From NCBI RefSeq assembly GCF_000276665.1, contig NW_004955470.1, positions 787,220 through 851,219 of the forward strand: 64,000 nucleotides of DNA. The letters are read 5' to 3'. Origin of the DNA: Chinchilla lanigera (lineage: Eukaryota; Chordata; Mammalia; Rodentia; Chinchillidae). A program made the position numbers and the translations under genes. The notes beneath the pieces are model-generated. The model made no database searches. It saw only the letters and a program-made list of their open reading frames with translations, and had not been told where the DNA came from. Below, in pieces: positions 1 to 10,951 of this stretch (position 1 is the first letter of the stretch; each line of letters begins with the position of its first letter).

Positions 1-66
1 GTGTTGTTTTGATTTTGTCTTCACTGTTGTTTTGTTAGTTTTTTTAATCTTTAAAAAAAAAAGAAA
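1..66 (+). mobile_element. 3' end of an L1 element (relic)
   Basis: T-rich tail ending in an A-run. It matches the same stretch at about 54462-54525 and resembles the 3' UTR of the long L1 at 47695-54043. It is cut by the window edge. In the paralogous cassettes this relic lies about 1.2-1.3 kb upstream of an IGKV3-like gene, so another one is expected left of base 1. Confidence 0.6.
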
Positions 67-68
67 TA

Positions 69-205
69 GCCAGGTGTGGTGGCACATGCCTGTAATCCCA
101 GCACTAGTGAGGCTGAGGCAGGAGGATTGTTGCAAGTTTGAGGCCAGCCTGAACTGGGTAGTGAGATCCTATCTCAAAAGGACAAAAATAAATAAATAAA
201 TAAAT
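69..205 (+). mobile_element. B1-like (7SL-derived) SINE
   Basis: Starts GCCAGGTGTGGTGGCACATG, continues with the CTGTAATCCCAGCA and GAGGCAGGAGGATTG motifs typical of B1/Alu elements, and ends in an (AAAT)n tail. It sits on the A-tail of the L1 relic and is absent from the other cassette copies. Confidence 0.85.
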
Positions 206-297
206 AATAAGTTGATGAGCAGCTTCTAGAATATTCAAGAAAAATCAGAGAACCTAGGAAAGGCACAACAATTTTAAGGAATAAAAAAAGAATATCA

Positions 298-376
298 GGG
301 CTGGGGATATAGGTCAGTGGCACTAGCACCTGCATGACAAGCACAAGGTCCTGAGTTTGATTCCTGGTACCAAAAA
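298..376 (+). mobile_element. Old ID-type SINE
   Basis: GGGCTGGGGATATAGGTCAG start and GATTCCTGGTACC end, diverged from the tRNA-Ala-like ID consensus. Present at the same place in the paralogous blocks (5279, 10340, 54730), so it predates the duplications. Confidence 0.8.
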
Positions 377-432
377 TATATATATATAGATAGATAGATA
401 GATAGATGTATATATATACATATATATATATA
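376..432. repeat. (TA)n/(GATA)n microsatellite
   Basis: Alternating TA with a run of GATA units following the A-tail of the ID SINE. The paralogous copies lack the expansion. Confidence 0.85.
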
Positions 433-470
433 ATAGAATATGAATAAAATTGTATTTTAAAATTTTTATA

Positions 471-535
471 GGGAATGGGGATATAGATCAATAGTATAGC
501 ATAAAACCCTGGGTTTGCCCTCTTGTACTGCAAAA
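471..535 (+). mobile_element. Second old ID-like SINE fragment
   Basis: GGGAATGGGGATATAGATCA, then a degraded ID body; the corresponding copies are at 5419, 10470 and 54843. Ancient and shared by all cassettes. Confidence 0.6.
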
Positions 536-2648
536 CTGGGTCAGGGATTATCAAAGAACTTCAGTAAGACAGTGTTGTGCACCATAGGAACAAAGATAAA
601 TAAACTGAAGAAGCAAAAGAGAAGAGTGCAGGAAATAAAGAGCCACATATACACATTTCTACAAAGATAGTAAAGTTAATTATAGGTTCATGTGCCATTT
701 TTTTCCAATAAATTGTGAGGAACAATTGGAAAAGAAAAGGAAATTAAGTACATATTGGAAAATTTTAATCCGTATGACGTCAGGTAAAAAGATGAATTAA
801 TAGAATATTGTAGCCTACAGGTATGAGTTGGGAAGCTTTGAGAGAAAGCACAGTGGGGTGCCTTTAGGCTTTAAAAGTAGGCAAACATTCAAAAAGGACA
901 CAAACATGCACACAAAATCACAGGAGAGAAATACTACTAAGTTAGACTCCACTAAAAGTTCTGAAAGAAATTACAGATGACACAAGTAAATGGAAAGATA
1001 CCCCATGTTTCAGCATTGGAGGAATCAACACTGCTAAAATGTTCATACGATCCAAAGTGAATTACAGAGTCAGTGTAATTTCTATCAAGATTATACTGAG
1101 AAAATTTCACTGGAATAACAAATTATCCTGAATAAGCAAAGATTTTTCCTGCCTTTTTTAAAAATCTATTTCCTCTCCACCCCATGGACTTATCAAATTC
1201 AGGTCTATTAGTTGTCACTATATATTAGATTTTTCTTCTCTAGAACTTCACACAAAAGGAATTATATAGCTTCTATTCCCTAGTGGCTTCCTACTTGTGC
1301 ACAACATAGTTGTTTTTAGGTCAATTCATGTTGTTCATATCCCAATAATGTGATCTTCTTTATTTCTGAGTACTGTTTAATGGGTGGTGATGTCATAATT
1401 TATTGCTTCATGTGCTGATGATGATTTAGGTGGTGTTCACTTCAGGCTATTATGAGCAAAACTCACTGTAATAGTCTTACACAAGACGTTGAGTGAAAAC
1501 ACAGGTTTTTCAAGCACATTAGTCAAAGGCCTGAAAGTTCTACTGCTGCTTGTGACATGATGATGACAAGCTTTTAAGACTCTGCCAAGCTATTCTCCTA
1601 GGAAATTGTATGGTCGTCATTTCCACCAGGAATCGATGAGCATCTAAGATGTGCACACTCTTGGCTTTTTAAGATTTTGTTTAATTGATACACAATAGTA
1701 ACTAAAGGAGGTACAGGTCATTAAGGCATTTGTTAATTAGCATTGTTCTGTGTTTGGCATATTTTAGAATACTAAGAGCTAATCTTAACTAATGCATTAT
1801 GGAAAAGGCAAAAAGTAGGAAAGAAAAAACTGGAGAGTAGGGATAAATAAAAACAACTTGTTAGGGAAATGAGAAGTAGCAAATGGGCTATACAGAGAGA
1901 ATGCTTTTTATTGCTGAACTTGAGATTTTTCTCAGGAAGAAATTAGTTTGACACTTGAAGACTGAGTCCCTACGGTGACTGCAACCTCCTCTGCTGCCAC
2001 CATCTTGATTAGAAAAATAAAAAGCATGCTAGTGGGCCTATGTTTTCCATGCCCCATCCTGTTGTTTTCCCAAAGAATTAAGCCTATTTTTCACACTGTG
2101 TTGAAATGCTGTGTTTATGGAAGGTGTTCAACTGCCACAGTCCTAAAACCACATACAAAATTTAAAAATAAGGATAGGAGATATTTTTTCCAGTATAAAA
2201 TGAAACCACCTCTTTTTTTTCTCACTTCTCAGAAAACAGATAAACAAGAGCAAAGGGACTTCCCTGACCAGTAGAGGAAGACACTGAGCTAGGTTCAGTG
2301 AGACAGTGAATGGATCTGCATGATATAAAAAAGAACAGTGAGAATACCTTTGTTGCACCTGTAAATCCAATAGATTGTAAGGGCATCAGAATTTATATCA
2401 AGGGTATATCAATACAATAAACTGCAAAGAGAAAAAGAATTTAAAATTACAATAGACTCTTAACATTTAGCCCAAGTAATCTGTACCATTCTGGTGACCT
2501 CTGAGATACAATCAACACTATGAAAGCACTGACATATGCATAGAAAGTGTCTAACACCTTTACTAAGCCAGGATATTGGAGATAATGATAGATAATATAA
2601 AGGGACTTTTGGTTGTAGCAAAATGTATTGTTCATTATTTTATATTTC

Positions 2649-2705
2649 TTTTTTTGTTTGTTTGTTTCCAGTACCAGGAATCACACTCACGACCTTGCGC
2701 TTGTC
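2649..2705 (-). mobile_element. 5'-truncated ID SINE with target duplication
   Basis: On the minus strand it keeps only the 3' half, CAAGCGCAAGGTCGTGAG through GGTACTGG and an A/C-rich tail. It is flanked by TTATTTTATATTTC at 2635-2648 and 2706-2719. The paralogues near 7610 and 12740 are the empty site, so this insertion is younger than the cassette duplication. Confidence 0.85.
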
Positions 2706-3413
2706 TTATTTTATATTTCCATATTCCATAACAGTGTATTTTGAGATTAGCTTTTGAACCTCTCCCATACTGTAAATTCCAAGATTTTATCCTTCCAAAA
2801 AAGGAAAAACTACAGACATCATAAGACATAACTGACTTATACGAATTGGAGGGGAAAAAATGCACAGGAAGAAGACAGTGGTATTTAGGGCAGTGAAAGA
2901 GCATTGGGTCATGTTGGATACACATCATTATACATGTGATTTCTGGTGAAATGTTCAACATCAAAAGTCATCCTTAATGTGAACTATGGGTCTTGACTGA
3001 TTGCAACAGAATTGCAATTTATTGTGATGATATACCGAATAGATGTAGGGGCTGAGATATAAAAGACACCTCTGCACTTTAAATATTTTGTGATTATAAA
3101 TCTCTAAAAATGATGAAAGTCTCTAAAAACTATTGCTTGGAATCCATAGAAGAGCTCCTCTGTTACCATGTGAATACAAAATGATGCCACAATCCACATG
3201 ACTCCAGTGTACTTTGGATTGCTGTCCTTCATTAAAGCAGGACTAAGAAACAAAAAAGAAATTTACAGAATAGAGGAGCTCTCTTGAACCCTTCTACCAA
3301 ATCCTTCCAGTGACCTTCAAAGCCTGGATGCATCTGAAGAACTTGCTCTGCTGTTGGACACACCAAGAGAAGCAGATGGGACAGCCCAGCCTCACAATTC
3401 TGCCTCCCTGGAT

Positions 3414-3441
3414 GGTTTATGTCATGGTTTATATCACTGTG
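3414..3441 (-). other. V-kappa RSS (12-spacer)
   Basis: Coding strand: heptamer CACAGTG at 3435-3441, 12-bp spacer at 3423-3434, nonamer ACATAAACC at 3414-3422 (7 of 9 bases of ACAAAAACC). It abuts the V exon directly. Confidence 0.95.
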
Positions 3442-3983
3442 GGGGATGTGCTCCATGTTTGTAGACAGTAATAAGTTACAACATCTTCAGGCTCCAGGCT
3501 GCTGATGGTGAGAGTGAAGCCTGTCCCTGACCCACTGCCACTGAACCGGGCTGGGATGCCAGTGGCCCTGCTGGAGGCACCATAGACGAGGAGCCTGGGA
3601 GGCTGGCCAGGTTTCTGCTGGTACCAGGCTAGCCAGTTGCTAATACCCTGACTGGCCTTACAGGTGAGAGTGGCTGTTTCTCCTGGAGACAAAGCCTGGG
3701 AGGCTGGAGACTGGGTCAACAGCGTTTGTCCAGTGGAATCTGAGATTGAAAAATAAAACAGAAATGTCACCCATGGAATCTAGGTCATACCAACTGTCTT
3801 CTCAGTAGATCTAAACTCATTGATGTATATTGAACTTTAATAACTGTCCTTACTGTACAGAGACGCTCGTACTGAACACAGAAGCCACCACTGAGTTTTG
3901 ACAGATATGCAGAAACATCCCACACAGCCCTCACCTTGGACCCAGAGTAACAGGAGACAGAGGAGTTGAGCCAGAGCTGCCAT
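3442..3983 (-). CDS. IGKV: Immunoglobulin kappa variable segment, IGKV3-like
   Basis: Germline V segment for the antigen-binding domain of a kappa light chain, secreted or membrane-bound after V-J joining in B cells. The leader exon is 3935-3983 ([16 protein letters not shown] plus one base). The donor reads G|GTGAG, the intron is 3740-3934 and the acceptor is CTCAG. The V exon is 3442-3739. The split codon gives D, then STG, then mature [10 protein letters not shown]. The framework is intact: Cys23, Trp35 in [16 protein letters not shown], and Cys88 in YYC. CDR1 is [14 protein letters not shown]2 GASSRAT and germline CDR3 [10 protein letters not shown]3 has GTG where the other IGKV3-like copies have GTD. 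There are no stops or frameshifts. The start is fixed by the leader ATG 96 bp from an octamer-like site. The subgroup rests on framework resemblance to mammalian IGKV3; I cannot assign a locus number. Confidence 0.95.
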
Positions 3984-4078
3984 GGTGCACATTAAGTCCT
4001 CCCTGGTGTAGATCTTCCCCGGAGCTCTGGCTCAGGCAATGATACGGGCTCTGAAGAGCAGTGGGTATTGGGAGGAGC

Positions 4079-4086
4079 ATGCAAAG
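4079..4086 (-). promoter_or_regulatory. Variant V-kappa octamer
   Basis: Coding strand CTTTGCAT, 7 of 8 to ATTTGCAT, 96 bp upstream of the leader ATG, where V-kappa genes carry their Oct-1/Oct-2 site. Confidence 0.65.
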
Positions 4087-5194
4087 CAGCAGGAACCGGC
4101 TGAGCTGAGCTTGCAGGTGCAGAAACACTGGCCTCTCCTTGTCCACACTTGAGCAAGCCATGCCCAGGTGGTCAGGTCAGAAGGCCCTTGGCTCAGCCTG
4201 AGCACAGCATTTCTCCTCTGTGGTCACAGAACTTGCTATTGTTGTCTTCCTATCTTACCAAACCTCTAGACTCAGCCAAATGGTGTTCAGTACAAACATA
4301 TTAAGAACAAGGTAGAAGCCTATAAGGCTATTTCTCTCCACCATTAATGTGTCTCATCATCTCCCTATGTACATAATTGTGTCTGGTTGAAACAAGACAT
4401 TTTATGAAATTTGTCTTGCAGACACTCTTCTCCTTTGCAGTTTTGCAGTCTTTCCCAGGGTCCTTAATGCAGCCTTACCCTTCTGAGAATTTGCAAAGGG
4501 CAACAGTCCTTTAGACTGAGTAGTATAGGTCAGTGGACAACCACAAACACACAAATAAGCAGCAATGGGTCTCTTTTTCTTCAGCATACGATACCATTTC
4601 ACTGAAATCAGAAATAGAAATTTCTGTGCAGGCAACGAACTATTCCCTGGGAGATTCTCCATATCATTTTATTACAATGCATCAATTAACCCAAACTTGG
4701 ATCCTTTCACCTTAACAATCTTGGAGAACTCTGTTTACACTTGTAATAAAGTCTCTAAAAACATCATATTCACTAGTAAAATTTTGAGTATTTTATCCTT
4801 CAGAAAAGGAAAAATAAAGGCATGTCCACTTTTATCACTTTTATTCAAAATTATACTGACGGTGCTAGGAAATACAATAAGAAGATAAAGTAATACAGTT
4901 TGCAAATTAAAAAAGCAATATCGTCACATTCTTACAACAAAAGTTTCACATAAATTCCCAAAGATAGAACCAAAAATCACTAGAAAAATAATTTCATTCA
5001 GGCTCTGGGTTCTCTGTCTGTACATGCACTATGTCCTGTAAATTAAAATACACTGAGATAAATAGTTTTTCCCCATGTTTATCAAGTAGAAAACTTGGTA
5101 CTATTATAGTTTAATTTTTTCAAAAGTTGTATCTATACACAAATGCATTTCATGCACTGAAGTCCAATCAGTCTACAGATCATTTATTTAAATT
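4087..5194. repeat. IGKV3 5' flank, copy 1
   Basis: About 1.1 kb paralogous to 8989-10072 and to 46879-47694 plus 54059 onward. No gene is visible. It includes a conserved segment near 4420-4560 shared by all three IGKV3-like genes. Confidence 0.75.
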
Positions 5195-5278
5195 GATGGG
5201 CAGTTTCTAGAATATATAAGAAACATCAAAGGACCCAGGAGAGGCACAAAAATTTTATGGAAAAAAAAGAGAATATGA

Positions 5279-5357
5279 GGGATGGGGATATATGTCAGTG
5301 GCACAAGCACCTGTCTGGCAACACAAGGTCCTAAGTTTGATTCCTAGTACCAAAAAG
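5279..5357 (+). mobile_element. Old ID-type SINE
   Basis: Paralogue of the SINE at 298-376: GGGATGGGGATATATGTCAG start and GATTCCTAGTACC end. Confidence 0.75.
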
Positions 5358-5418
5358 AGAAAAAAAACAATACAATAGAATAGAATATGAATAAAATTAT
5401 ATTTTCAGAATTTTATAA

Positions 5419-5487
5419 GGAATGGGGACATAGCTCAATAGCAGAGAATAAGACCCTGGGTTCAACCTCTAGCACTGCCAATGTGAG
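5419..5487 (+). mobile_element. Second old ID-like SINE fragment
   Basis: Paralogue of 471-535: GGAATGGGGACATAGCTCAA followed by a degraded ID body. Confidence 0.55.
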
Positions 5488-8322
5488 GGGAGGATTATTG
5501 AAGAACATCAGTAAGACAGTGGTGTGCACCATAGGAACAAAGGTAAATAAAATGAACAAGCAAAAAGGAAGAGTCCAGGAAAAAAAGAGCTACATACACA
5601 CATTTCTACAAAGATAGTAATGTTAATTATAGGTTCATGTGCCATTTTTTTCCAATAAATGGTGAAGAGCAATGGGAAATGAAAATGAAATTAAGTGCAC
5701 ATTGGAAAAATTTTGATCCATATGACGTCAGGTAAAAATATGAATTAATGGAATATCATAGCCTTGTGTGTAAGAGTTCAGAAGCTTTGGGAGAAAGCAC
5801 AAGAGAATAACGTTAGGCCTTAAAAGCAGGCAAACATTTAAATGGGACACAAACATGCACATACAGTCACAGGAGAGAAATACTGGTAAGTTAGACTTCA
5901 CTAAAAGTTATGAAGGAAATTACAGAAGACACAAATAAATGGAAAGATAACCCATGCTCATGCACTGGAGGAATTAACACTGCTAAAATGTTCATACCAT
6001 CCAAAGTGAATTACAGAGTCAGTGTAATCTCTATCAAAATTACAATGGGGAAATTCCACTGCAATAACAAATTGTCCTGAAGAAGCAAAGCTTTTTCCTG
6101 ACTTTTTTTAAACCAATTTCCTCTCAACCCCATGGACTCAACAAACTCAGGTCTATCAGTTGTCACTATATATTAGATTTTCCTTCTCTGGAATTTCCTA
6201 TAAGAGAAGTTATATAGCTTCTATTCCTTCATGGCTTCCTACTTATGTACAATACAGCTGTTTTTAGGTCAGTTCATGTTGTTCATGTACCAATAATGTG
6301 ATCTTCTTTATTTCTGAGTACTGGGTAATGCATGGTGATATCATAATTCATTGCTTCATATGCTGCTGACGATTTAGGTAGTTTTCACTTCAGGCTATTT
6401 TGAACAAAGCTACTTTTAATAGTCTTACAGAAGATGTTGAGTGAACAGGTGTTTTCAAGCACATTAGTCAGAGGCTTGAAAGTTCTACTGTTGGGTGTAA
6501 CATGACGACATAAGTTTTTAAGACTCTGCCAAGCTATTCTCCTAGGAAGTCGTATGGTCAACATTTCCACCAGGAATCTATGAGCATTTAAGATGTGCAC
6601 ACTACTTGCTTTTGAAGATTTTGTGTACTTGATAGGCAATAGTAACTAGAAGAGGTAGAGGTCATTAAGGCCTTTGTTAATTACCATTGTTCTCTGTTTT
6701 GCATATTTTAGAATACTAAGAGATCATCTTAATTAATATATTCTATTCAAGAGGAAAAAGTTAGTAAAGAAAAAACTGGAGAGTAGGGATAAATAAAAAC
6801 ATCCCCTTAGTGAAATGAGGAAGTAGGGAATGGCCTACACAGAGAGAATGATTTCTACTGCTGAACCTGAGATTACTCTGGGAAAGACACTAGTATGACG
6901 CTTGAAGACTGTGTACCTATGATGACTGCAACCTCCTCTGCTGCCACCATTTTGATTGGAAAAACAAAAAACATGCTACAGGCCCTGTGTTAACCATGCC
7001 ACTTCCTGTTGTCTTGCCAAAGAAATAAGTCCATTTTTCACACTGGGTTGAAAATCTGTGTTTATGGAAGGTGTTCAAGTCCTGCAGTCCTAAAAGCCAC
7101 ATACAAAGATGTAAAAATAAGGACAGGAGATATTTCTTTGCAGTACACAATGAATCCAGACCTTTCTTTCTTTACTTCTCAGAAAACAGATCAACAAGAG
7201 CAAAGGGACTTCCCTGACTGGTAGAGGAAGACACTGAGCTAGGTTCAGTGAGAGAGTGAATGGATCTGCATGATATAAAAAAGAACACCAAGAGTTCCAG
7301 TGTTCCACCTGTAAATCCAACTGACTGTATGGGCATCAGAATTCATATCAAGGGCGCATCAGCAAAATCAACTGGAAAGAAAAAAGGAATTTAAAAATTC
7401 TTCAGCACGTTTAAAACTTACAAAAGACTCTTAATATTCAGCTCAAGTAATCTATACCCTTCTGGTGACCTCTGAGATGCAATCTATATTATTGAAAGCA
7501 CTGTCATATTGCACAGTAAAGTATCTAACACCTTCACGAAGCCAGGATATTTGCGATAATAATAGATGCTATAAAGGGAGTCTTGGTAGTAGCAAAATGT
7601 ATTATTCATTATTTTTTATTTGTGTTCCATAGCAGTATATTTGAAGTTAAGCTTTTGAAAATCATCCATATGATAAATTCCAAAATTTTGTTTTTCAAAA
7701 AAATGAAAAATTACAAATTGTAAGATATGATTGACTTACAGAAATTGTAGCCAAAAAAAGTTGTACAGGCAGAAGACAGAGGTATTTGGAGCAGTGAAAC
7801 AACACTGGGTCATCCCAAAATGTTGGACACTTGTCATTATACAAGCATTTTCTGGTGAAATATTCAACATCAAAAGGCAACCTTAATGTGAACTATGGAT
7901 CTTGAGTGGCTGCAACAGAACTGCAATTTATTGTGCTGATGTAGTGTATAGATGTAGGGGCTGGATGTAAAAGACACTTCTGCACTTCAGATAGATTTGT
8001 GACTATAAATCTCTAAAAGTGATGAAAGTCTTTAAAAATTATTCCTTGGAATCCTAAGAAGACCTTCTCTGTTGCCGTGTGAATACAAAATGATGCCACA
8101 ATCCACATGACTCCAGTGTACTTTGGATTGGTGTCCTTCATTAAAGCAAGACTGAGAAACTGAAAAGACAGTTATAGAATAGAGGAGCTCTCTTGAACCC
8201 TTCTACCAAATCATTCCAGTGACCTTCAAAGCATGGATGCATCTGAAGAACTTGCTCTGCTGTTGCAGACACCAAGAGGAGCAGATGGGGCAGCCCAGCC
8301 TCACACTTCTGCTTCCCTGGGA

Positions 8323-8350
8323 GGTTTATGTCATGGCTTGTATCACTGTG
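8323..8350 (-). other. V-kappa RSS (12-spacer)
   Basis: Heptamer CACAGTG at 8344-8350, 12-bp spacer 8332-8343, nonamer ACATAAACC at 8323-8331, the same nonamer as in the gene at 3442. Confidence 0.95.
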
Positions 8351-8876
8351 GGAGGTGTACTCCAAGTTTGTAGACAGTAATAAGTTGCAACATCTTCAGG
8401 CTCCAGGCTGCTGATGGTGAGAGTGAAGTCTGTCCCCGACCCACTGCCACTGAACCTGTCTGGGATGCCAGGGGCCCTGCTGGAGGCACGATAGATGAGA
8501 AGCCTGGGAGCCTGGCCAGGTTTCTGCTGGTACCAGGCTAGGTAGCTGCTGACACTTTGACTGGCCTTGCAGCTGAGAGTGGCTGTTTCTCCTGGAGACA
8601 AAGCCAAGGAGGCTGGAGACTGGGTTAAAAGGGTTTGTCCAGTGGAATCTGAGATTGAAAAATAAAACAGAAATGTCACCCATGGAATCTAGGTCATACC
8701 CTTTGCTTTCTCAGTCAAGCTAAACTCATTGATTTACATTGAACTTTAATTACTGATGCTATTACTGTACATAGGAGCCAGCACTCAGCTTTCACAGATA
8801 TGCAGAAATATCCCACACAGCCCTCACCTGGGACCCAGAGTAACAAGAAACAGAGGAGTTGAGCCAGAGCTGCCAT
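8351..8876 (-). CDS. IGKV: Immunoglobulin kappa variable segment, IGKV3-like
   Basis: Germline kappa V segment. The leader exon is 8828-8876 ([16 protein letters not shown] plus one base), the donor G|GTGAGG, the intron 8649-8827 and the V exon 8351-8648. The mature chain starts [17 protein letters not shown]. Cys23, Trp35 and Cys88 are present, with CDR1 [14 protein letters not shown]2 RASSRAP and CDR3 LQTWSTPP. It is a close paralogue of the gene at 3442 with the same exon length (298 bp); differences cluster in the CDRs. The intron is 16 bp shorter than in the other two IGKV3-like genes. It is open throughout with a good RSS, so it should be usable in V-J joining. Expression cannot be judged from DNA. 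Confidence 0.95.
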
Positions 8877-8980
8877 GCTGCACACTAGGTCCTCCCTGGT
8901 CTCCCTGGTGCAGATCTTCCCCAGAGCTCTGGTTCAGGCAATGATATGGGCTCTGAAGAGCAGTGGGCGTTGGGAGGAGC

Positions 8981-8988
8981 ATGCAAAA
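8981..8988 (-). promoter_or_regulatory. Variant V-kappa octamer
   Basis: Coding strand TTTTGCAT, 7 of 8 to ATTTGCAT, 105 bp upstream of the leader ATG. Confidence 0.6.
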
Positions 8989-10072
8989 CAGCAGGAGGCA
9001 GATGAGCTGAGCTTTCAGGTGCAGAAACACTGGGCTGTTCTTGTTCACACTTGACCAAGCCATGACCAGGTGGTCAGGCCAGAAGGCCCTTGGCTCAGCC
9101 TGAGCATAGCATTTCTCCTCTGTGGTCACAGAACTTGACATTGTTTTCTTCCTGTCTCACCAAACCTCTAGAAATAGCCAAATGGTGGTCAGTACAAACA
9201 CTTTAAGAACAAGATAGAGCCTCTAATGTGTCTCATCAACTCCCTGTGTACATAATTGGGTCTGGTTGAAATAGAGCTTTGGATGAAATCAGTGTTCCAG
9301 ACATTCTTCTCCTTTGCAGTTTTGCAGTCTTTCCCAGGGTCCTTAAAGCAGCCTTACTCTTCCGAGAATTTGCAAAGGGCAACAATCATTTAGGCTCAGT
9401 AATGTAGGTCAGTGGACACCACAGCCTCACAGAGGAGCAGCACTGGGTCTCTCTTTCTTCAGCATATGATACAATTTTGCTGGAATCAGAAATAGAACTT
9501 TCGGTGCAGGCAGTGAACTATTCCCTGGGTGATTCTCTATGTCTTTTTATTACAGTGCATCAGTCAACCCAAATTCCAGCCCTGTCACCTTAACAATCTT
9601 AGAGAACTGTTTACACTTGTAATAAAGTCTCTAAAATGTCATATTCACCAATAAAATTTTGAGTATTTTTTTCTTCAGAAAAGAAAAAATAAAGGCATGT
9701 CCACTTTTATCGCTTTTATTCCAAATTATATTGACGATGGTAGGAAATACAATAAAAAGACAAAATAATAAAATTCAGAGATTGAAAGAAAAAAAGGTTA
9801 TCTTCACATACTTACAACAGAAGTTTTACATAAATTCCTAAAGACTGAACCAAAAATCACTAGAAAAATAATTTCATTCAGGCTCTGGGTTCACTGTCAA
9901 TACGTTCACTATGTCTTGTAAATTACAAACATTGAGATGAATAGAGATTTTTTCCATGTTTATCAAATAAAAAACTTGGTATTATTAAAGTTTAATTTTC
10001 TCAAAAGATGTATGTACACAAATGCATTTCATACAATGAAATCCAGTCAGTCTATAAATGATTTATTTATGG
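8989..10072. repeat. IGKV3 5' flank, copy 2
   Basis: Paralogue of 4087-5194 and of the split flank around the L1 at 47.7-54.0 kb. It holds the intact, empty L1 target near 9770-9790. No gene is visible. Confidence 0.75.
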
Positions 10073-10250
10073 CTGGTGGACTGAATAACTTCATGGAAGA
10101 TAAAAGTATGTAATTCAGCAACCATTGTTAGTTACCATCATTTTGTTTTGTGGTCATGTATCGATTTTGTGGTTTTAGTGTTGTTTTGAATGGCTCTTCG
10201 TTGTTTTATTATTAGTTTTTTTTTACTTTTTAAAATAAAAATAAATAAAT
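10073..10250 (+). mobile_element. L1 3'-end relic
   Basis: Resembles the last part of the long L1 (compare AGCAACCATTGTTAGTTACC with the L1 3' UTR near 53917-53938) and ends TTTTTAAAATAAAAATAAAT. Also present at 54348-54525 and at the left window edge, but absent near 5190. The left boundary is approximate. Confidence 0.65.
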
Positions 10251-10339
10251 AAATTGATGAGCAGTGTCTAGAATATAAAAGAAAAATCAGAGAACCTAGG
10301 ATAGGCACAAAAATTTTAAGTAATAAAAATAGAAGATGA

Positions 10340-10412
10340 GGGTTGGGGATATTGGTCAGTGGCACAAGCCCCTGCCTGGTAAGCAAAAGGTCCTGAGTTT
10401 GATTCCCTACAG
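10340..10412 (+). mobile_element. Old ID-type SINE
   Basis: GGGTTGGGGATATTGGTCAG start; paralogue of 298-376. Confidence 0.7.
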
Positions 10413-10469
10413 AAAACAAACAAAACAATAGAATATGAATAAAATTATTTTTAAGACTTTTAAACTGAA

Positions 10470-10530
10470 AGAGGACATAGCTCAATAGTATAGCATAAGA
10501 CCCTGGGTTCAACCTCCAGCAGTACAAGAA
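10470..10530 (+). mobile_element. Second old ID-like SINE fragment
   Basis: Paralogue of 471-535, with GGACATAGCTCAATAGTATA. Confidence 0.5.
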
Positions 10531-10877
10531 TGGGAGGGGGATTATTGAAGAACTTCTGTAAGACAGTGTTGTGCATCATAAGAACAAACATAAATACAAT
10601 GAACAAGCAAAAGAGAAGAGTCCAGGAAGAAAAGAGCAGCATATGCACATTTCTACAAAGAGTATAGTTAATTATAGGTTCACAAGCCATTATTTTGTAA
10701 TAAATGGTGAGGAGCAATGGGAAATGAAAATGAATTTAAGTACATATTGGAAAAATTTTGATCTGTATGACATCAGGTAAAAATATGAATTAATGCAATC
10801 ATAGCTTACAGGTATGAGTCAGGAACCTATGAGAGAAAACCAAAGAGGCTAAATTTACACCTTAAAAGTAGGCAAAC

Positions 10878-10951
10878 AAGGCTCAGCGACATAAGCACCT
10901 GCCTGGCAAATGCAAGGTCTTCACTTTGATTTCCAGTACCAAAAAAAAAAA
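10878..10951 (+). mobile_element. ID SINE inserted only in this copy
   Basis: AAGGCTCAGCGACATAAGCA through TTCCAGTACC and an A-tail. The flanks AAAAGTAGGCAAAC (10864-10877) and AAAAGTAGGCACAC (10952-10965) are the target duplication. The paralogue near 875-890 is empty. Confidence 0.85.

Larger units (their letters stand above)
206..3413. repeat. IGKV 3'-flank block, copy 1
   Basis: About 3.2 kb of non-coding DNA between V genes. It is paralogous to 5195-8322, 10251-13443 and 54526-58114, and more distantly to 21050-24280. Shared landmarks include the segment ending in TGCTGCCACCATCTTGATT (about 1990-2010) and a conserved stretch near 3100-3240. I see no gene in it; the short ORFs are chance or SINE-derived. 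Confidence 0.8.
5195..8322. repeat. IGKV 3'-flank block, copy 2
   Basis: Paralogue of 206-3413, clearly alignable along its length. The start TTGATGGGCAGTTTCTAGAA corresponds to about 211. No gene is visible. Confidence 0.8.

Noticed and set aside
174..554. 126-codon minus-strand ORF
   Set aside because: It runs through two SINE fragments and a TA/GATA microsatellite; its Tyr/Ile-rich product is low complexity.
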